20,936 nucleotides of DNA from Chara braunii. Its lineage: Eukaryota; Streptophyta; Charophyceae; Charales; Characeae. The translations under genes were made by a program, and so were the position numbers. The stretch spans positions 4,078,253 through 4,099,188 of the forward strand of contig BFEA01000016.1 in NCBI GenBank assembly GCA_003427395.1. The letters are read 5' to 3'. The first letter of the stretch is position 1; each line of letters opens with the position of its first letter. Below the pieces are notes generated by a model. The model was not told the origin of the DNA. It searched no databases and saw only the letters and a program-made list of their open reading frames with translations. Shown here piece by piece: positions 1 through 9,668 of the stretch.

Positions 1-31
1 GAAACCCCCATCCATCCTCTTACCTCACTCC

Positions 32-120
32 GGCAAGACTTACCGCAGCAGAGCCACCATCTCCGCTGCTGCTGTACCCTATTTCCATCCTACCAGCTAG
101 CCGCCTCACTAGTAGGACGC
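32..120 (+). repeat. Inverted-repeat arm 1 (pairs with 2386-2474)
   Basis: The block from GGCAAGACTT to TAGGACGC recurs as its reverse complement at 2386-2474, with about 20 mismatches scattered through 89 bp. Shared cores include GGAGCCACCATCTCCG-like and AGTAGGACGC-like stretches. The second arm lies immediately downstream of the LINE coding region (in LINE orientation), so this arm may be the 3' UTR of a second, plus-strand LINE copy whose body lies left of the window. It could also be a terminal inverted repeat of a ~2.4-kb element. The sequence alone does not decide. Confidence 0.7.
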
Positions 121-419
121 TTGATATCCCACCATCTACTTCCAACATCAGCCAACGACGTTCTGGCTTCGAACCACCATAGATCTATGAATATAACCGC
201 ATCAGAGAAGCCCACAGTGAGTAGCAAGAACCCCCCAAAATCCTGAAGCAACCTCAAGACCACCAGAAGTGACTTACACAAATCAACTTACTCATGAAAA
301 AAAAGATCCAAATGGGATTATCTGGAAGCCGATATAACCGAAAACATGCTGCCCCAATGCTATCAACAGACTATCCTACGGCTGCCTCAACCCACATATC
401 CAAGACACCAGGCTCTTCC

Positions 420-628
420 AGGCCTCACACCCCTAACCGCTGGGTTACAGGGCGGCGCGACCCACCCCAGCTCCGACTCGCGTCGTCCTAATACCAGCTC
501 GCGGTTAGCCACTGGACTGCCTTCCACCCTCGACAGTTCCCTAGATCTCTCTACCAGGCCTCTAACCCCCGCATACTCAGGTTACAGGGCAGCGCAACCA
601 AACCCCAGCTCCGACCAGCGTCGTTCTG
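420..628. repeat. Diverged direct repeat, period ~137 bp
   Basis: Copy 1 (420-490) and copy 2 (556-628) share AGGCCTC, then GGTTACAGGGC, then CCCAGCTCCGAC and CGTCGT, in the same order and nearly the same spacing. The offset is 137-138 bp at three anchor points. Similarity is partial, so this is an old duplication. No function is evident. Confidence 0.6.
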
Positions 629-717
629 GCATCGGCCAACCCTAACCTTATGGACATGATGGCGTTCCACACATAACAGAAAATAAATTAAAAAATTCAA
701 GACTTCAGTGCAAGCTG

Positions 718-812
718 GCTTGGGGGGGGAAAGGGGGGAAAGATGGGGAGGGTGGAACGGACAGGAAGAAATGGGAAGCAGGGGAGAATTCGTGAGGGGA
801 AAAGGCAAAGCA
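718..812 (+). repeat. Purine-rich (G/A) low-complexity tract
   Basis: This stretch is almost entirely G and A on the plus strand, with runs of eight and six G. It could form triplex or quadruplex-like structure. It is also the kind of tract that retroelements use as a polypurine primer, but no LTR start follows it. Confidence 0.6.
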
Positions 813-1249
813 AGGACTATCGGTTGATCTTCCATGAGTGGACCAAGGTGGACGTCACAACTCCAATGAGAACGATGAATGACTTCCCAGACCCCTTCCC
901 TACTCCCTCTAACAGTATGGTAGAAATGGGGTGGTATGGGGGATAAGGTGGAAGGAGGAGGACAGAGTGTAGACATGGGGAAAGGAAATTAAACAGACAG
1001 CAGGCAGGCACGGGATAAAGGAAGAGAGGAGCATAGGAGGCGCGCAGCGCGGTCGGGAGTGTTGTGCCCCACCCGCGCAGTCAGACCGAGTAGCGCCAAG
1101 CGGTGACATGCGGCGGAGCAGCGCGAAGTCGAATCAAGCTGCGCTGGACTGCAACAAGCGACGGTGCGGTGCGGTGCCGGGGGGAGTGGATTCGGGGTGG
1201 TGTGAGGTGGAGGTTGAGAGGTTTTGGGTGAATGGATGATGATGGGAAG

Positions 1250-1375
1250 GATGGCGACAAGGGTGATGCATCGTGCGTAGAGGATGAGTCTACTACGAAG
1301 AGGCTGCTTGTGGATGGCGACAAGGGTGATGCATCGTGCGTAGAGGATGAGTCTACTACGAAGAGGCTGCTTGTG
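1250..1375 (+). repeat. Perfect 63-bp tandem duplication inside a small ORF
   Basis: Two back-to-back copies (1250-1312 and 1313-1375) of a 63-bp unit starting GATGGCGACAAGGG are identical by eye. Sixty-three is a multiple of three, so the plus-strand frame 1232-1462 (76 codons) stays open and encodes a 21-residue unit twice (begins DGDKGDASCVED). The acidic and polar peptide has no recognised domain, and I cannot tell whether this frame is translated. The perfect identity implies a recent duplication. Confidence 0.85.
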
Positions 1376-1945
1376 AAGGGCTGCGAAGGGTATGGGCTGC
1401 CAACATCATCATCAGAGCTACGAATGGTGGAGTGTCACGTGTCCAACGAAAGAGTCAAGTGATGAAGGGCAACGAAGGGCATGGAAGGTTTGTTCCCCCC
1501 CGAACTACCAGTGAGGGATTACTGGCAGGTTCGGTGGTTTTGTCTTGCTACGTGGCAAGTGAGGGGTAAAGTGAAGCACCAGTCCGTTAGTCCTTATTGT
1601 TCAGTCTTTTTTTATGGCCGAGAGAGTGGCCACGTGAAGGGTGAGTTGCCTTCGGGCCGATAAGGGTGGGGGTGAAGGTTTGGGGGAGACAGACACATCA
1701 TGATGAGAGGTCAATTTATATGTTTTGATCCATAGTTTTGCTCTCCGTGGCTTGAGTGACCTCCGTTTTTTCGTTTTGATCTCGTTTTTTGGGAGGTAGC
1801 TTCAAGATAGTAACCCGATTTTGATTTTCAAATGATTGTAAATCCGATTCTTTGATTCTAATCTCTGGTTTTTGAATTTAATCTTTTGGATTATCCTATT
1901 TGATTTTCTCATGACAGGTAGTTTTAGGTTTTTCAATTCTAATTT
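1376..1945. other. Unassigned intergenic DNA, GC-rich turning AT-rich
   Basis: No coding signal that I can support. Composition changes abruptly near 1700, from GC-rich to T-rich sequence with many TTTGATT and GATTCT-like words. These foreshadow the repeat that follows. Confidence 0.4.
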
Positions 1946-2265
1946 GATTCAAGACAGCGTACTCATGAATGAATTCAAAATTTTGCGAATAATTCTCGAT
2001 TTGATCCTATCATGTTGATGATCGTAAATCAGAGTTTCGCCTCTGGTCTCGAATAATGTTTTCTAATTTTTTAGATTCTCAATGAACTCATGAAGAATAA
2101 TCCACAAACCTGATTCAAGACAGTGGGATCATGAATGATCTCCAAAATTTATTAATAACTTTTTATTGTTATTTTCATATTGACGATCGTAAATCAGAGC
2201 CTCGTCTTTGATCTTGAATAGTGATCTCTAACTTTTTAGAATTGCAATGGTTTCGTGAATTTGTT
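1946..2265. repeat. Imperfect ~165-bp tandem repeat, AT-rich
   Basis: Two copies start with GATTCAAGACAG (1946 and 2112). Both contain GATCGTAAATCAGAG (2020 and 2185), then a TCTCGAATA/TCTTGAATA-like word and a TTTTTAGA word. The offset is 165-166 bp at each anchor. A weaker related stretch near 1830-1880 (GATTGTAAATCCGATT) may be a third, decayed unit. A period near 165 bp would suit satellite-like DNA, but only two clear units are visible. Confidence 0.7.
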
Positions 2266-2385
2266 GAATCTTGTTTTTCATGATGTTTCGACTCGCCTGA
2301 GAATGGTATTCTAGTGTTTTGTTGTTGCACTGGTCGTTGTGATACACTCCTGTTTGAGAGGGGTTAGTAGTGGGAGGGAGGTGAC

Positions 2386-2474
2386 GCGTCCTACTGGCGA
2401 GGGGGTCAGTCGGTAGGACTGAAAGAGGGCATAGCAGCAACGGAGATGGTGGCTCCGCTGTGACAAGTCTTGCC
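2386..2474 (-). repeat. Inverted-repeat arm 2 (pairs with 32-120)
   Basis: This is the reverse complement of the 32-120 block, with scattered mismatches. It sits directly after the stop of LINE ORF2 (2484, minus strand), where the LINE 3' UTR would be. Confidence 0.7.
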
Positions 2475-2483
2475 AAAGGGGGG

Positions 2484-4139
2484 TCAGGGGGAGTGTTCGG
2501 TGGTTTGGGGGTGTTGAGCACGGAGGAAGCGGGGCATTTCGAAGCCTGTTTTAGCGTCTTCCCAGTGTATTGTTATCCTTGTTTGAATTTGTTGTTGTAT
2601 GGTTTCTGTGAATTCCGACCCTTCCATCCTCACCCCTTCCATTTCATATGTGCATCGGCGCCTCCACAATGCCCATATCATTGCCCTGCGTCCCAGCTTA
2701 AAGATGTTTTGGGTGAAGGCATCCGCTTGTTCCGCATACCATGTTTCTAGTACTAGCGCTCTTCCCATGGCCAGGGCGTTGTTGTTTCTAGCTGATTCCA
2801 CCCTGTCGCACCAGCGCCAAAGCCAAATTGCCCCTGGGCAATGCAAAAAGATGTGTTCTATTATTTCTGTTTTTTTCCTAGATGGGAATGAACTGGAGCA
2901 TAGCTTGCACCAAGGCAGAGCCCATCCACTATGTTCCAGGGTCGTCCCGTCTATCAGCCATTCGTTAGTCAGTAGACAGCGGTGTCTCATTTGCCATTGG
3001 AGGGAGGCCAGTTTTGCAGGTTTCCTTTTGGCTAGCTGGAACCATTTGACACCTCGAAGTGATACTTTACTGACATTTGAATGCTTCATCCATCTAGCCT
3101 CTACCTGGTCTCAAAGGTTAGTTTTGGCGCGGAGCATTCTATACGTTGACTCGACTGTCATGTTGTGTAAAGTTTGGCTGCTTCGCTTCCTCCTCCCGCC
3201 CGACATTGTCCATGACCACTCTGCCGGGTTGAGAGGTAACTGCGCAACCGGGGTGTGTGGAAAGAAGGCGACCCATTTATCTCCATCCATAAGCACTCTG
3301 GTTCTTGACAGTTCCTCTTTCCGTTAGCAGCGTGTCTCTTCTGTCGTGGGTCTGTGCAAAGTATTATCCCGACTTATTGTGAAGATGTCCACAATCACTA
3401 GCCCTTTTGGGCTGCAGCACACCACATTTCCCATTCCCCCCTTGCTGCCAGGAATCCGCACCCAGTCTGATTCCTGTAGAGTGGGTCCTTTCCTTAGAAT
3501 TTTCCACCAGCTCAGGGGGATCCTCTCAATGACCTCTTCAAGTGCCAACTTCGGTCTGTGGCTGTATCGTAGCTTTTGCCTAAGCATATCTCTGTCAATC
3601 CAGTCCATCCTGGTTAGATCCCATATATCACCTATTCTCAGCACTCCTCTCCTCACCCACACACGCCAAGGGGAGTCCGTACAGCGGAGGACCTGACCCC
3701 TGGTGTTGACAATTCTCCTATTGTCGAAGAGTGATTGTCATATTACCTCGTCCCATCTCTCTGGTTGGCTTTTGTCCGACAAAGGAAGGGTTCTCCATGT
3801 TTTCAATAGGGATGGCCAAAAGTGATTGTTCCGCAGGTCATTCCTTGCCTGTTTCCTTGACGAGGTCCGCGGTGGGTTCTGGTGGTGAGGGTACTCTCTT
3901 GGTATTGGCCAGCCCTTGTTTTCCAGCCATGTTAATGGGTGGATTTCTGCTACTGTTTCGGGGGCCAGCCTGAAAATTTGTCCTAAGGCTAGCCCTTTCC
4001 ATGGGGTATCGGGGCGAAACAGGAAGCGTTTAAGCCATTGTAGGGCTAGTGCTTTAGTTTGAAGCATTGGGTTAAGTATGCCCAGTCCCCCACTGTTTTT
4101 TTGTTGGATTATAGAATGCCATGCAACCCTGCCGATCAC
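2484..4139 (-). pseudogene. LINE ORF2, C-terminal part with zf-RVT-like Cys/His region
   Basis: One continuous minus-strand frame runs from about 4139 to the stop at 2484, interrupted in frame at 3738 (TGA), 3324 (TAA) and 3111 (TGA). The last segment (3089-2484, 201 codons) contains the zf-RVT signature of plant LINE RTs: RHRCLLTNEWLIDG, a CKLC pair, then HIFLHCPGAIWLWRW about 20 residues later. In this family the region follows the RT thumb and probably helps bind the element RNA. Upstream segments (GGLGILNP and WVRIPGSKGGMGN) are typical linker sequence. The final stop at 2484 is probably the natural end. Confidence 0.85.
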
Positions 4140-5480
4140 TTTATGTTTTTCATGGTCGCCCCTCCATAGGAACGCAGCTATCTGGCGTTGTAGGGGGCGG
4201 AGGACTGTTTGTCAAGCGCCCAGATGACTGACCTATACCACAGGGAGGCGAGCACCACATTGTTGATCACCAAAGTGCGTCCCATCAACGAGGTGTGTTT
4301 GTCCTTCCATTGTGTCAACTTTTCTAAGGACGGTTTGGATATTCATTCATTATTCACTGTTGGCCTACCGTTCACTGATAGCGGGACTCCGAGCACCCGG
4401 ATGGGGGCTTCGTTGGGAAGCCATTTAACCTTTGGCTTCTCCGGAGGCCTGACGCCCTGATGGTGAATCCACCATCCCAGGGTTTGTTCCCCTAGTTGAC
4501 TCTCATATCTGAAAGGGCACAATACTTTTCCATCATTTGTTGGACCTCCTCCATCAATGCATGAGACACATCCACCATCAGGGTCAGATCGTCAACAAAC
4601 AGCGAGCATACCGGAACTGCCTCCTCAGGAATTGAGGATATTTGGATTCTCTTGATGTTCTTGTGTGTCTGCAGATTTGCCACGAGAGCTTCCATCACTA
4701 TCACAAAAAGGTATGGCGCTATTGGGTCGCCTTGCCTAACGGACCTCTGGAGGGAGATGGGCGGTGCAAGGTTACCATTGACCATAACTCTGGTTGTAGC
4801 GTTTTTGTGCAGGATTTCCACCCAACGCCTGAGGCGCGGTCCAAAATTGAGTTTTCTAAGCATTTATCAAGGAAAGTCCAAGCAACATGGTCGTATGCTT
4901 TTTCAAAATCAATAAAAATGATTGTCGCGTTTTGTTTGGTTTGCCTCGCGAGTTTGATCACCTAATTGATAAGGAGGATGTTATCCTGGATGTTCCTGCC
5001 TTCAATGAAGCCAGTCTGGTCAGGATGGATGATGTCAGCTATTATCTTGGCCATACGGTTGGCCAGCGCTTTTGCTACCATCTTATAAGCCACCGTAAGG
5101 AGGGTGATGGGTCTATAGTTTCTAAGTTTGGTGCTTGGGTCTATAGTTTCTAATGTTGGTGCTTTCTCCTTTTTTTATATATAAGCGTCAGTACCCCTTG
5201 CCCTACGAATTCTCCCATCTGGCTTGTCTCCCACAGAGCATGATTGTAGTTCATTAAATCCTGGGAGATGCTCCCCCACTTTGATTCCCAAAACTCTTTT
5301 GGTAGACCATCAATGCCCGGGGTCTTTTCTTCTTCCATGAGCATCAAGGCTGTCCACACCTCCTCTTTTGTTAGCGGCATCTCCAACTGCTCTTTCTGTT
5401 GCGCTGTGAGTGTTCGGGAGAGGGGGATTAGGAACTCGTCTATTTCCTCCAATCTTTGTGCGTGTGGCCTATCCCCGCAT
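4140..5480 (-). pseudogene. LINE ORF2, reverse transcriptase domain (broken)
   Basis: RT motifs appear in order on the minus strand: EEEKTPGIDGLPKEFW near 5330; NYRP near 5140; FIDFEKAYDHVAW (motif A, first catalytic Asp) near 4900; SVRQGDPIAPYLF near 4740; and SLFVDDLTLM (motif C, the FxDD box) near 4600. Thumb-like sequence (WLPNEAPIRVLGVPLS, then LMGRTLVINNVV) follows at about 4420-4260. Frame changes occur near 5575, at a 28-bp duplication (5111-5166), near 4865, and near 4490 after a stop; a further TGA lies near 4340. FVDD replaces the commoner FADD, but both Asp residues survive. The domain synthesised cDNA at the nicked target site; it cannot be translated as one protein now. Confidence 0.9.
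5111..5166 (-). repeat. 28-bp tandem duplication inside LINE RT
   Basis: The word GTCTATAGTTTCTAA followed by TTGGTGCTT occurs at 5111 and again at 5139 on the plus strand. Twenty-eight is not a multiple of three, so the duplication throws the RT frame just before the NYRP motif. It is a likely inactivating lesion. Confidence 0.85.
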
Positions 5481-6885
5481 TCCGATGCGAAAAGATTCTG
5501 GTAGAAGTCCCTTGCTATTTTTGTACATTCTACCGTTGAGATGTACAGCGGCTGAGTGACCCTTATTGAAGATTGGGGTCCTCCAATACTTCTATAGTTA
5601 TTCGTCTCACCTTTGTCCTTGCCATTGCAAAGAATCTCGCATCCATTGACCCTTCCATCTTATGTCTGTGAAGTTTTCCTCGGATCATGATGCCTTGCCA
5701 TCTATGCTCCATGTGGCCGAGGATCTGGGTTCCCAGTGCATGTATTTCATTGGCCAATTCCGCTTGCCTGTCGGTGTCGTTCATTATCTCGTCTTCTTGT
5801 TGTTGAAGGTGTTGTAAGCGATTTTGTAGGTCAATTTCCTCTGTGTGGCGCTATGCCGCACGGAGTCTTGAGTATTCATTGCACTTACGACCCAAGGAGG
5901 ATAGACCGTTGTTGAACCATAGTATGTCATTTTGGATCTGGTCCCTTTGTTTTTGCCAAAAAGACCAGACGTCCTTCAGGTAGTTTTTAAAGCTGTCGAT
6001 GACCAAGAAGGATGTATTGAGTTTGTAAAATCCCCTTCCCTGATCCGGTTTCTTCCTGAAGGTAAAGATGGCAAGGCACATTGCATGATCCAAACCTGGG
6101 TGGGGAGTGCGAGGGAATATCTCCACTATTTGTAGGGACCCTTTTATTTATTCAGAGACCAATATTAGATCAATGCACGACTTTGAGGTGTGCTCCGTTT
6201 GGTTCTTACGGTAGCACGTGAACTTGCGGCGGGACAGGTGTCTCAACCGAAATGAATCAATGAGACTAAGTGATTGGGACAGGTCTGTGATGATTCGTTC
6301 GTCATTCTCCACATATATTGGGCATGATGAGAGGACCTTCCATCTGTCCAACCATCGATCGGGGGCAGCATTGAAATCCCCTGCCAGGATGATCGGGATT
6401 ACCCCTGGTAGTTTGGGTTTCAGTTCTTCAAAGAAGTTTTACCACTCTCTGATGTCGTTCGGGGCGTAGACGTTGAGGATACTTACCACCTCGAGCTCCA
6501 GCATAGCGAGCAGATAGATCCACCTACCTTCTTCCTGGTCTGCCGACCAGTTAAGGGGTTCCACTCTTGATCCTGGGGGGAGCCATATGGCCACCCCGCC
6601 GCTGCCCGATCTCTGGGCGTAAGCTCTGTAGGAATGGCACGGCCAGATCTCTTTATGGGCATGATTGTACTCTGGGTTGTTTAATAAGTGTGTTTCCTGT
6701 AAACATACCACATCGGGCCAATCCCTCCCCTCTACCCCTCTGAGTTGTTCTATAATCGCTTGCCGCTTAGATTGATTTGCTGAGGCAAGCCTGTTCACAT
6801 TTCGAGATCGAAGATCAAAATCCGCTGCTCTCTTGGAGAGTTTCCACTATTTGTCCCGATTATACAGCGTGTCAATAACATTCAT
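5481..6885 (-). pseudogene. LINE ORF2, APE-like endonuclease domain and linker (broken)
   Basis: The likely ORF2 start is the ATG at 6885-6883. The frame runs to about 5563 with stops at 6847 (TAG), 6439 (TAA), 6148 (TAA) and 5851 (TAG). Endonuclease/exonuclease/phosphatase motifs are visible: SRNVNRLAS at the N-terminus; VVCLQETHL with the catalytic Glu near 6700; NVYAPND near 6460; LAGDFNAAPDRW near 6370; and GLDHAMCL near 6070, matching the C-terminal SDH motif with Leu for Ser. This domain nicks genomic DNA to prime reverse transcription. The region after 5850 is a charged linker (QQEDEIMNDTDRQ). The frame shifts near 5575 into the RT frame. Confidence 0.88.
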
Positions 6886-6927
6886 TTTTGTTTCTTTCTT
6901 TTCTTTTGGTCTGTCTGCAGAGGCCGT

Positions 6928-7773
6928 TTAAAGGGATATCCACGGGTCTGTGCACAGCCTGCCCCCTCTACGCAGGGTTCCATTTAGAATGAGTTTTACT
7001 AGGAGTGACATGACTTCCACTGCGGACCATAGATCGCCGGCCTTTGGCCGTATGAGATGACAAGCGAGGAGGTTGCTCCTGGTGGGAGTTAATCCTTTAT
7101 CAGTTGAGTGATATATGATTTTAAAAGAGTGGGGCCTCCTCCTCAAGATGAGAGGGAGAGGAGGAGGGATGAACGCCCCTTAATTGTGACCTCACCATGT
7201 GTCGCTCCTGGTGGAATGGATAATCCTATTCCCAATGTCTTGTCCTTGTATCTGACTGGCTCCCAGGTCCAGAATCGACATTGTATTTTGAGGCAATTGC
7301 GAGTAGAGAGAGAGACTAGTACCATTTTGGCTGTTGTATCCTTGCTCGCTCGCTCTTCTTCTTCTTTCACGTGTGTCCTGGTCTTCTCCCTCATCATCTA
7401 TGGTCATCTCCCCATGTATGATACCCTCCTTGCCTGTCCAAGTGATGGCAAAAGAGTTCATGGTCTTAAGTTTCGACCCCTATGAGTCAGATTGGTTGTT
7501 TTCAGGCTTCTGCTCCATTGATTTGTTGTCTCTCTTCACATTGGTGATGCTTAGATCTTTATTGATAGACATGTGACAATCAGGCTACACAGTCCTAAGC
7601 TGGGGAAAATGTACTCCCCCAACTTAAAACAACGAATCATCGCCCAGTCCCCTCATGGCTACGGACATCTCATGCTTGCATACACTGTACTCCACAGGGA
7701 CGCTGGACCCGATTTCCAGCAGGTGCCGCTCGCCGACAATAGATGGAGCCTCCTCGACAGTGTTAGTGGTGCC
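6928..7773 (-). pseudogene. Probable LINE ORF1 remnant
   Basis: One minus-strand frame can be followed from about 7773 to a stop at 6928, only 42 bp before the ORF2 ATG. It is broken by a TAA near 7623, a TAG near 7583, a TAG near 7485, a TGA at 7192 and another stop shortly after. Possible internal ATGs lie at 7572 and 7461. The peptide includes acidic and arginine-rich stretches (TIDDEGEDQDTRERRRR) but I see no CCHC knuckle or RNA-recognition motif. ORF1 in LINEs encodes an RNA-binding chaperone. The assignment rests on position, strand and spacing, not homology. It may begin further upstream, beyond the poly(A) run at 7811-7832. Confidence 0.5.
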
Positions 7774-7810
7774 TGATCTTATCAGCACCCCTAGCAGCCG
7801 TTCGGGAGGG

Positions 7811-7832
7811 AAAAAAAAAAAAAAAAAAAAAA
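7811..7832 (+). repeat. Poly(A) run, 22 nt
   Basis: There are twenty-two consecutive A on the plus strand, flanked by GGGAGGG on the left and CCTCCG on the right. It could be the tail of a small plus-strand retroposed sequence, or simple slippage. No target duplication is evident. Confidence 0.9.
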
Positions 7833-8264
7833 CCTCCGAGCCTCATTTTCCCAAAACTGGATTTTGCCTGCCACTGCATGATCGAGCCATTCTGCGGGTC
7901 AGGCCTGACTGCGGCAGCCGTGTGTGCGTGACATTTGCACCATAATTTGTTTGACGAATCGACTGGCAAAACTTTCTTTTTCTCAATTTCCTTTCCTTCT
8001 TCAGGGGCAGGTAATCTATGGCTATGTGTGATTTTCAGATTTTTGTGTTGATGGAGATGAGAGTGAAAAATGGCCAAAGTAGGGACACTTGAAATTTTGC
8101 CACCCCTCTCTCGGCCCTCCAACCTCCGGAGCCTTTCTGAGGCCCCGGTTAACCAGAGGGGGTTCAAACTCTATCGGTGGAGGGTAGCGGCCGTTTACGA
8201 AGGCCGTTGAACCGTAATAGGGCTGGAGGCTCCACAGTGTGACCGCTTCCGAAATATTTCAAGT

Positions 8265-8268
8265 GTGC
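8265..8268. repeat. Left target-site duplication GTGC
   Basis: GTGC lies immediately outside the TGTGACG end at 8269 and recurs immediately outside the CGTCACA end at 20634. Ty3/gypsy integrases make 4-6 bp duplications. Four bases alone could be chance, but both copies abut exactly the LTR ends defined independently. Confidence 0.6.
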
Positions 8269-8580
8269 TGTGACGCCCAACCTCACGCCCAACACGACTT
8301 CCTGATCGGAGTGGGTGTGGGCCTAGAAGTGCGAAAAGGGGTGTGCCAAGGATTTTTGGCAAATTGGGGGTGGAGTCCCAGGTCCGAACTGAGATCTCCT
8401 GTGGCAAGGTTCCAAGGGCATAGGTACAATGAGGCTAAGGGACGGGTTACTTTCGGTCTGATGGCGGTCGAGGTCGTGCAGCATAAGGCAGATGGCATGC
8501 TTGGTGCATTTTGGGCCGTCCGATCCGCCCGTCCCAGTGACGGTGGTTTGGGAGAGGTCCGTTCGAGAGGGTCGTGATTT

Positions 8581-9231
8581 CTATGGGTCGGACCTCCTGG
8601 TGTGGACACGTGGCGGTTGACGTCCCACGTTATGGTTAGGCTCCGTAATTCCAGAGGCTCGGCGGTTGCCGCATCGTCTGCAATTTCTGCACGGCGTGTG
8701 GGGCCAATACGGGGCTATGGAATTCCACGGTACCACCGTGAGTTGGTGGTATGGGAGGAGGAGATGAAAGGGAGGGAATTTGGTAGCGATAACGACGAAG
8801 CCGGGGGATATGAAATATTGCGTGTTATAAGTAGTCGGGTAGTCGGGGCCCCTCGGGTCGTTGGTTACAGCGCAGTGAAAGTCCCTGGCACAAAGTCGGT
8901 CGTTCTCGGTTAGACAGGGGAATTCTGGATTTCTCAAATTCCCCCGCAGCCTAAGTTGTTCTCCCTCCCAGTATTCTCGGTACTCTGGGTCCCGCAATTT
9001 CTCCCGGTCCACGATGTACGACATTTTATCATTCCGGCGGATTGCTAGCTGCAACGTATTGGGAACCCTCCGCACGCATCTGATCGTGCTTAGATTGACA
9101 AGGGGATTTCCGGGTATGGTGGCGGAAATTCCAACCGGCTCGAATTCTAGCAAAAGAGAAAATTTCGCACTTATCCCGATATTGGAGGTGCCAAGTTCAT
9201 CAGTGATCGCGAATCGCCCGCGTGTGGACAC
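8581..9231 (-). CDS. Open reading frame within the LTR, function unknown
   Basis: A 216-codon minus-strand frame lies entirely inside the 3' LTR. Its middle part (from NDKMSYIVDREKL through FPPFHLLLPYHQLTVVPW) is also readable in the other LTR at about 19946-19640, where the deletion replaced the N-terminus and a 5-bp indel near 19633 shifts the frame. The C-terminal tail has closely spaced cysteines (CRNCRRCG). I recognise no domain. In the ~100 shared residues I count about a dozen amino-acid differences, which argues against strong selection on the protein since the insertion. It may be a fortuitous frame or a captured fragment. Confidence 0.3.
   Translation of the reverse strand: MSTRGRFAITDELGTSNIGISAKFSLLLEFEPVGISATIPGNPLVNLSTIRCVRRVPNTLQLAIRRNDKMSYIVDREKLRDPEYREYWEGEQLRLRGNLRNPEFPCLTENDRLCARDFHCAVTNDPRGPDYPTTYNTQYFISPGFVVIATKFPPFHLLLPYHQLTVVPWNSIAPYWPHTPCRNCRRCGNRRASGITEPNHNVGRQPPRVHTRRSDP
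8731..8751. repeat. Hairpin conserved in both LTRs
   Basis: TACCACC and GGTGGTA form a perfect 7-bp inverted repeat around a 7-nt loop. The identical structure is at 19641-19661 in the other LTR although flanking bases differ. It could be an RNA hairpin in the LTR transcript. Confidence 0.7.
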
Positions 9232-9660
9232 ATGTAGGCCGCGTTGATCAGATCGCGCTTACACGTGCGCACACAAGGTGTTTGATCATACACGGGCCTG
9301 TTGGTTGATTTTCGTGCAAAAGTGAGGTTTCAGCCCTACATGCAAAATCGCCACGTGGCATAGATAATCACCCAATCATCTAATCGTTCAGTGATCCCGC
9401 AACCCAACAACATCTCTGGATTATGCAGAGTGACATCGCATCATGGCCTACTCATACATCAGACACTGTAAGGACGAGCAAAAAGAAAACAACGAGTAAT
9501 ATAATTCAACCATCCCTTGGGCAGAATCCATCCATTCATCGTACACAAAAAGAAAAAAGAGAAAGGATCGAGAAACGACAAAAGTGTCAGTCAAAGGCGA
9601 AAGCCAGAAAGGATGTCGAATCGAAAAATAAGGGCGGATCGCCCGAAGCCGAGATCAAAA

Positions 9661-9668
9661 CTTATATA
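9661..9668 (-). promoter_or_regulatory. Candidate TATA box (TATATAAG), LTR promoter
   Basis: The minus strand reads TATATAAG at 9668-9661, inside the LTR and in the direction of element transcription. It lies in the segment missing from the 5' LTR. No start-site information is available from sequence. Confidence 0.35.

Larger units (their letters stand above)
121..1249. other. Unassigned DNA with low-complexity stretches
   Basis: I recognise no gene here. Short open frames on both strands lack domains and look like chance frames in proline/serine-rich-encoding, GC-rich sequence. A diverged direct repeat (420-490 and 556-628) and a G/A-rich tract (about 718-812) are listed separately. A short A-rich patch lies near 680-700. 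Confidence 0.5.
2386..7773 (-). mobile_element. Decayed LINE (non-LTR retrotransposon), minus strand
   Basis: Reading the minus strand there is an ORF1 remnant, a ~42-bp gap, then ORF2 with an APE-like endonuclease, reverse transcriptase and a C-terminal zf-RVT-like region. That is the plant L1-type order. ORF2 covers about 4.4 kb, roughly the length expected of such ORFs. No convincing poly(A) tail or target duplication is visible at the low-coordinate end, so the outer boundaries are approximate. The 2386 edge is taken from the inverted-repeat block and the 7773 edge from the first ORF1 codon I could follow. Many stops and frameshifts make it inactive. Confidence 0.85.
7774..8268. other. 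Unassigned DNA between LINE and LTR element
   Basis: A minus-strand open frame (8167-7763) crosses the area, but part of it is a run of Phe encoded by the poly(A)/poly(T) tract, so I do not call it a gene. It could be the 5' part of the LINE (ORF1 or 5' UTR), or older DNA into which both elements inserted. Confidence 0.4.

Noticed and set aside
1-1700. Possible host exons
   Set aside because: I looked for conserved protein segments with splice-site borders on both strands and saw none; short frames are composition-driven.
2599-3327. Plus-strand 242-codon open frame
   Set aside because: It lies opposite the LINE ORF2 C-terminal region, whose minus-strand frame shows real zf-RVT motifs. The plus frame has no domain and is an antisense shadow.
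7763-8167. Minus-strand 134-codon frame with a Phe run
   Set aside because: The Phe run is the translated poly(A)/poly(T) tract and the rest has no recognised motif; not enough to call a gene.
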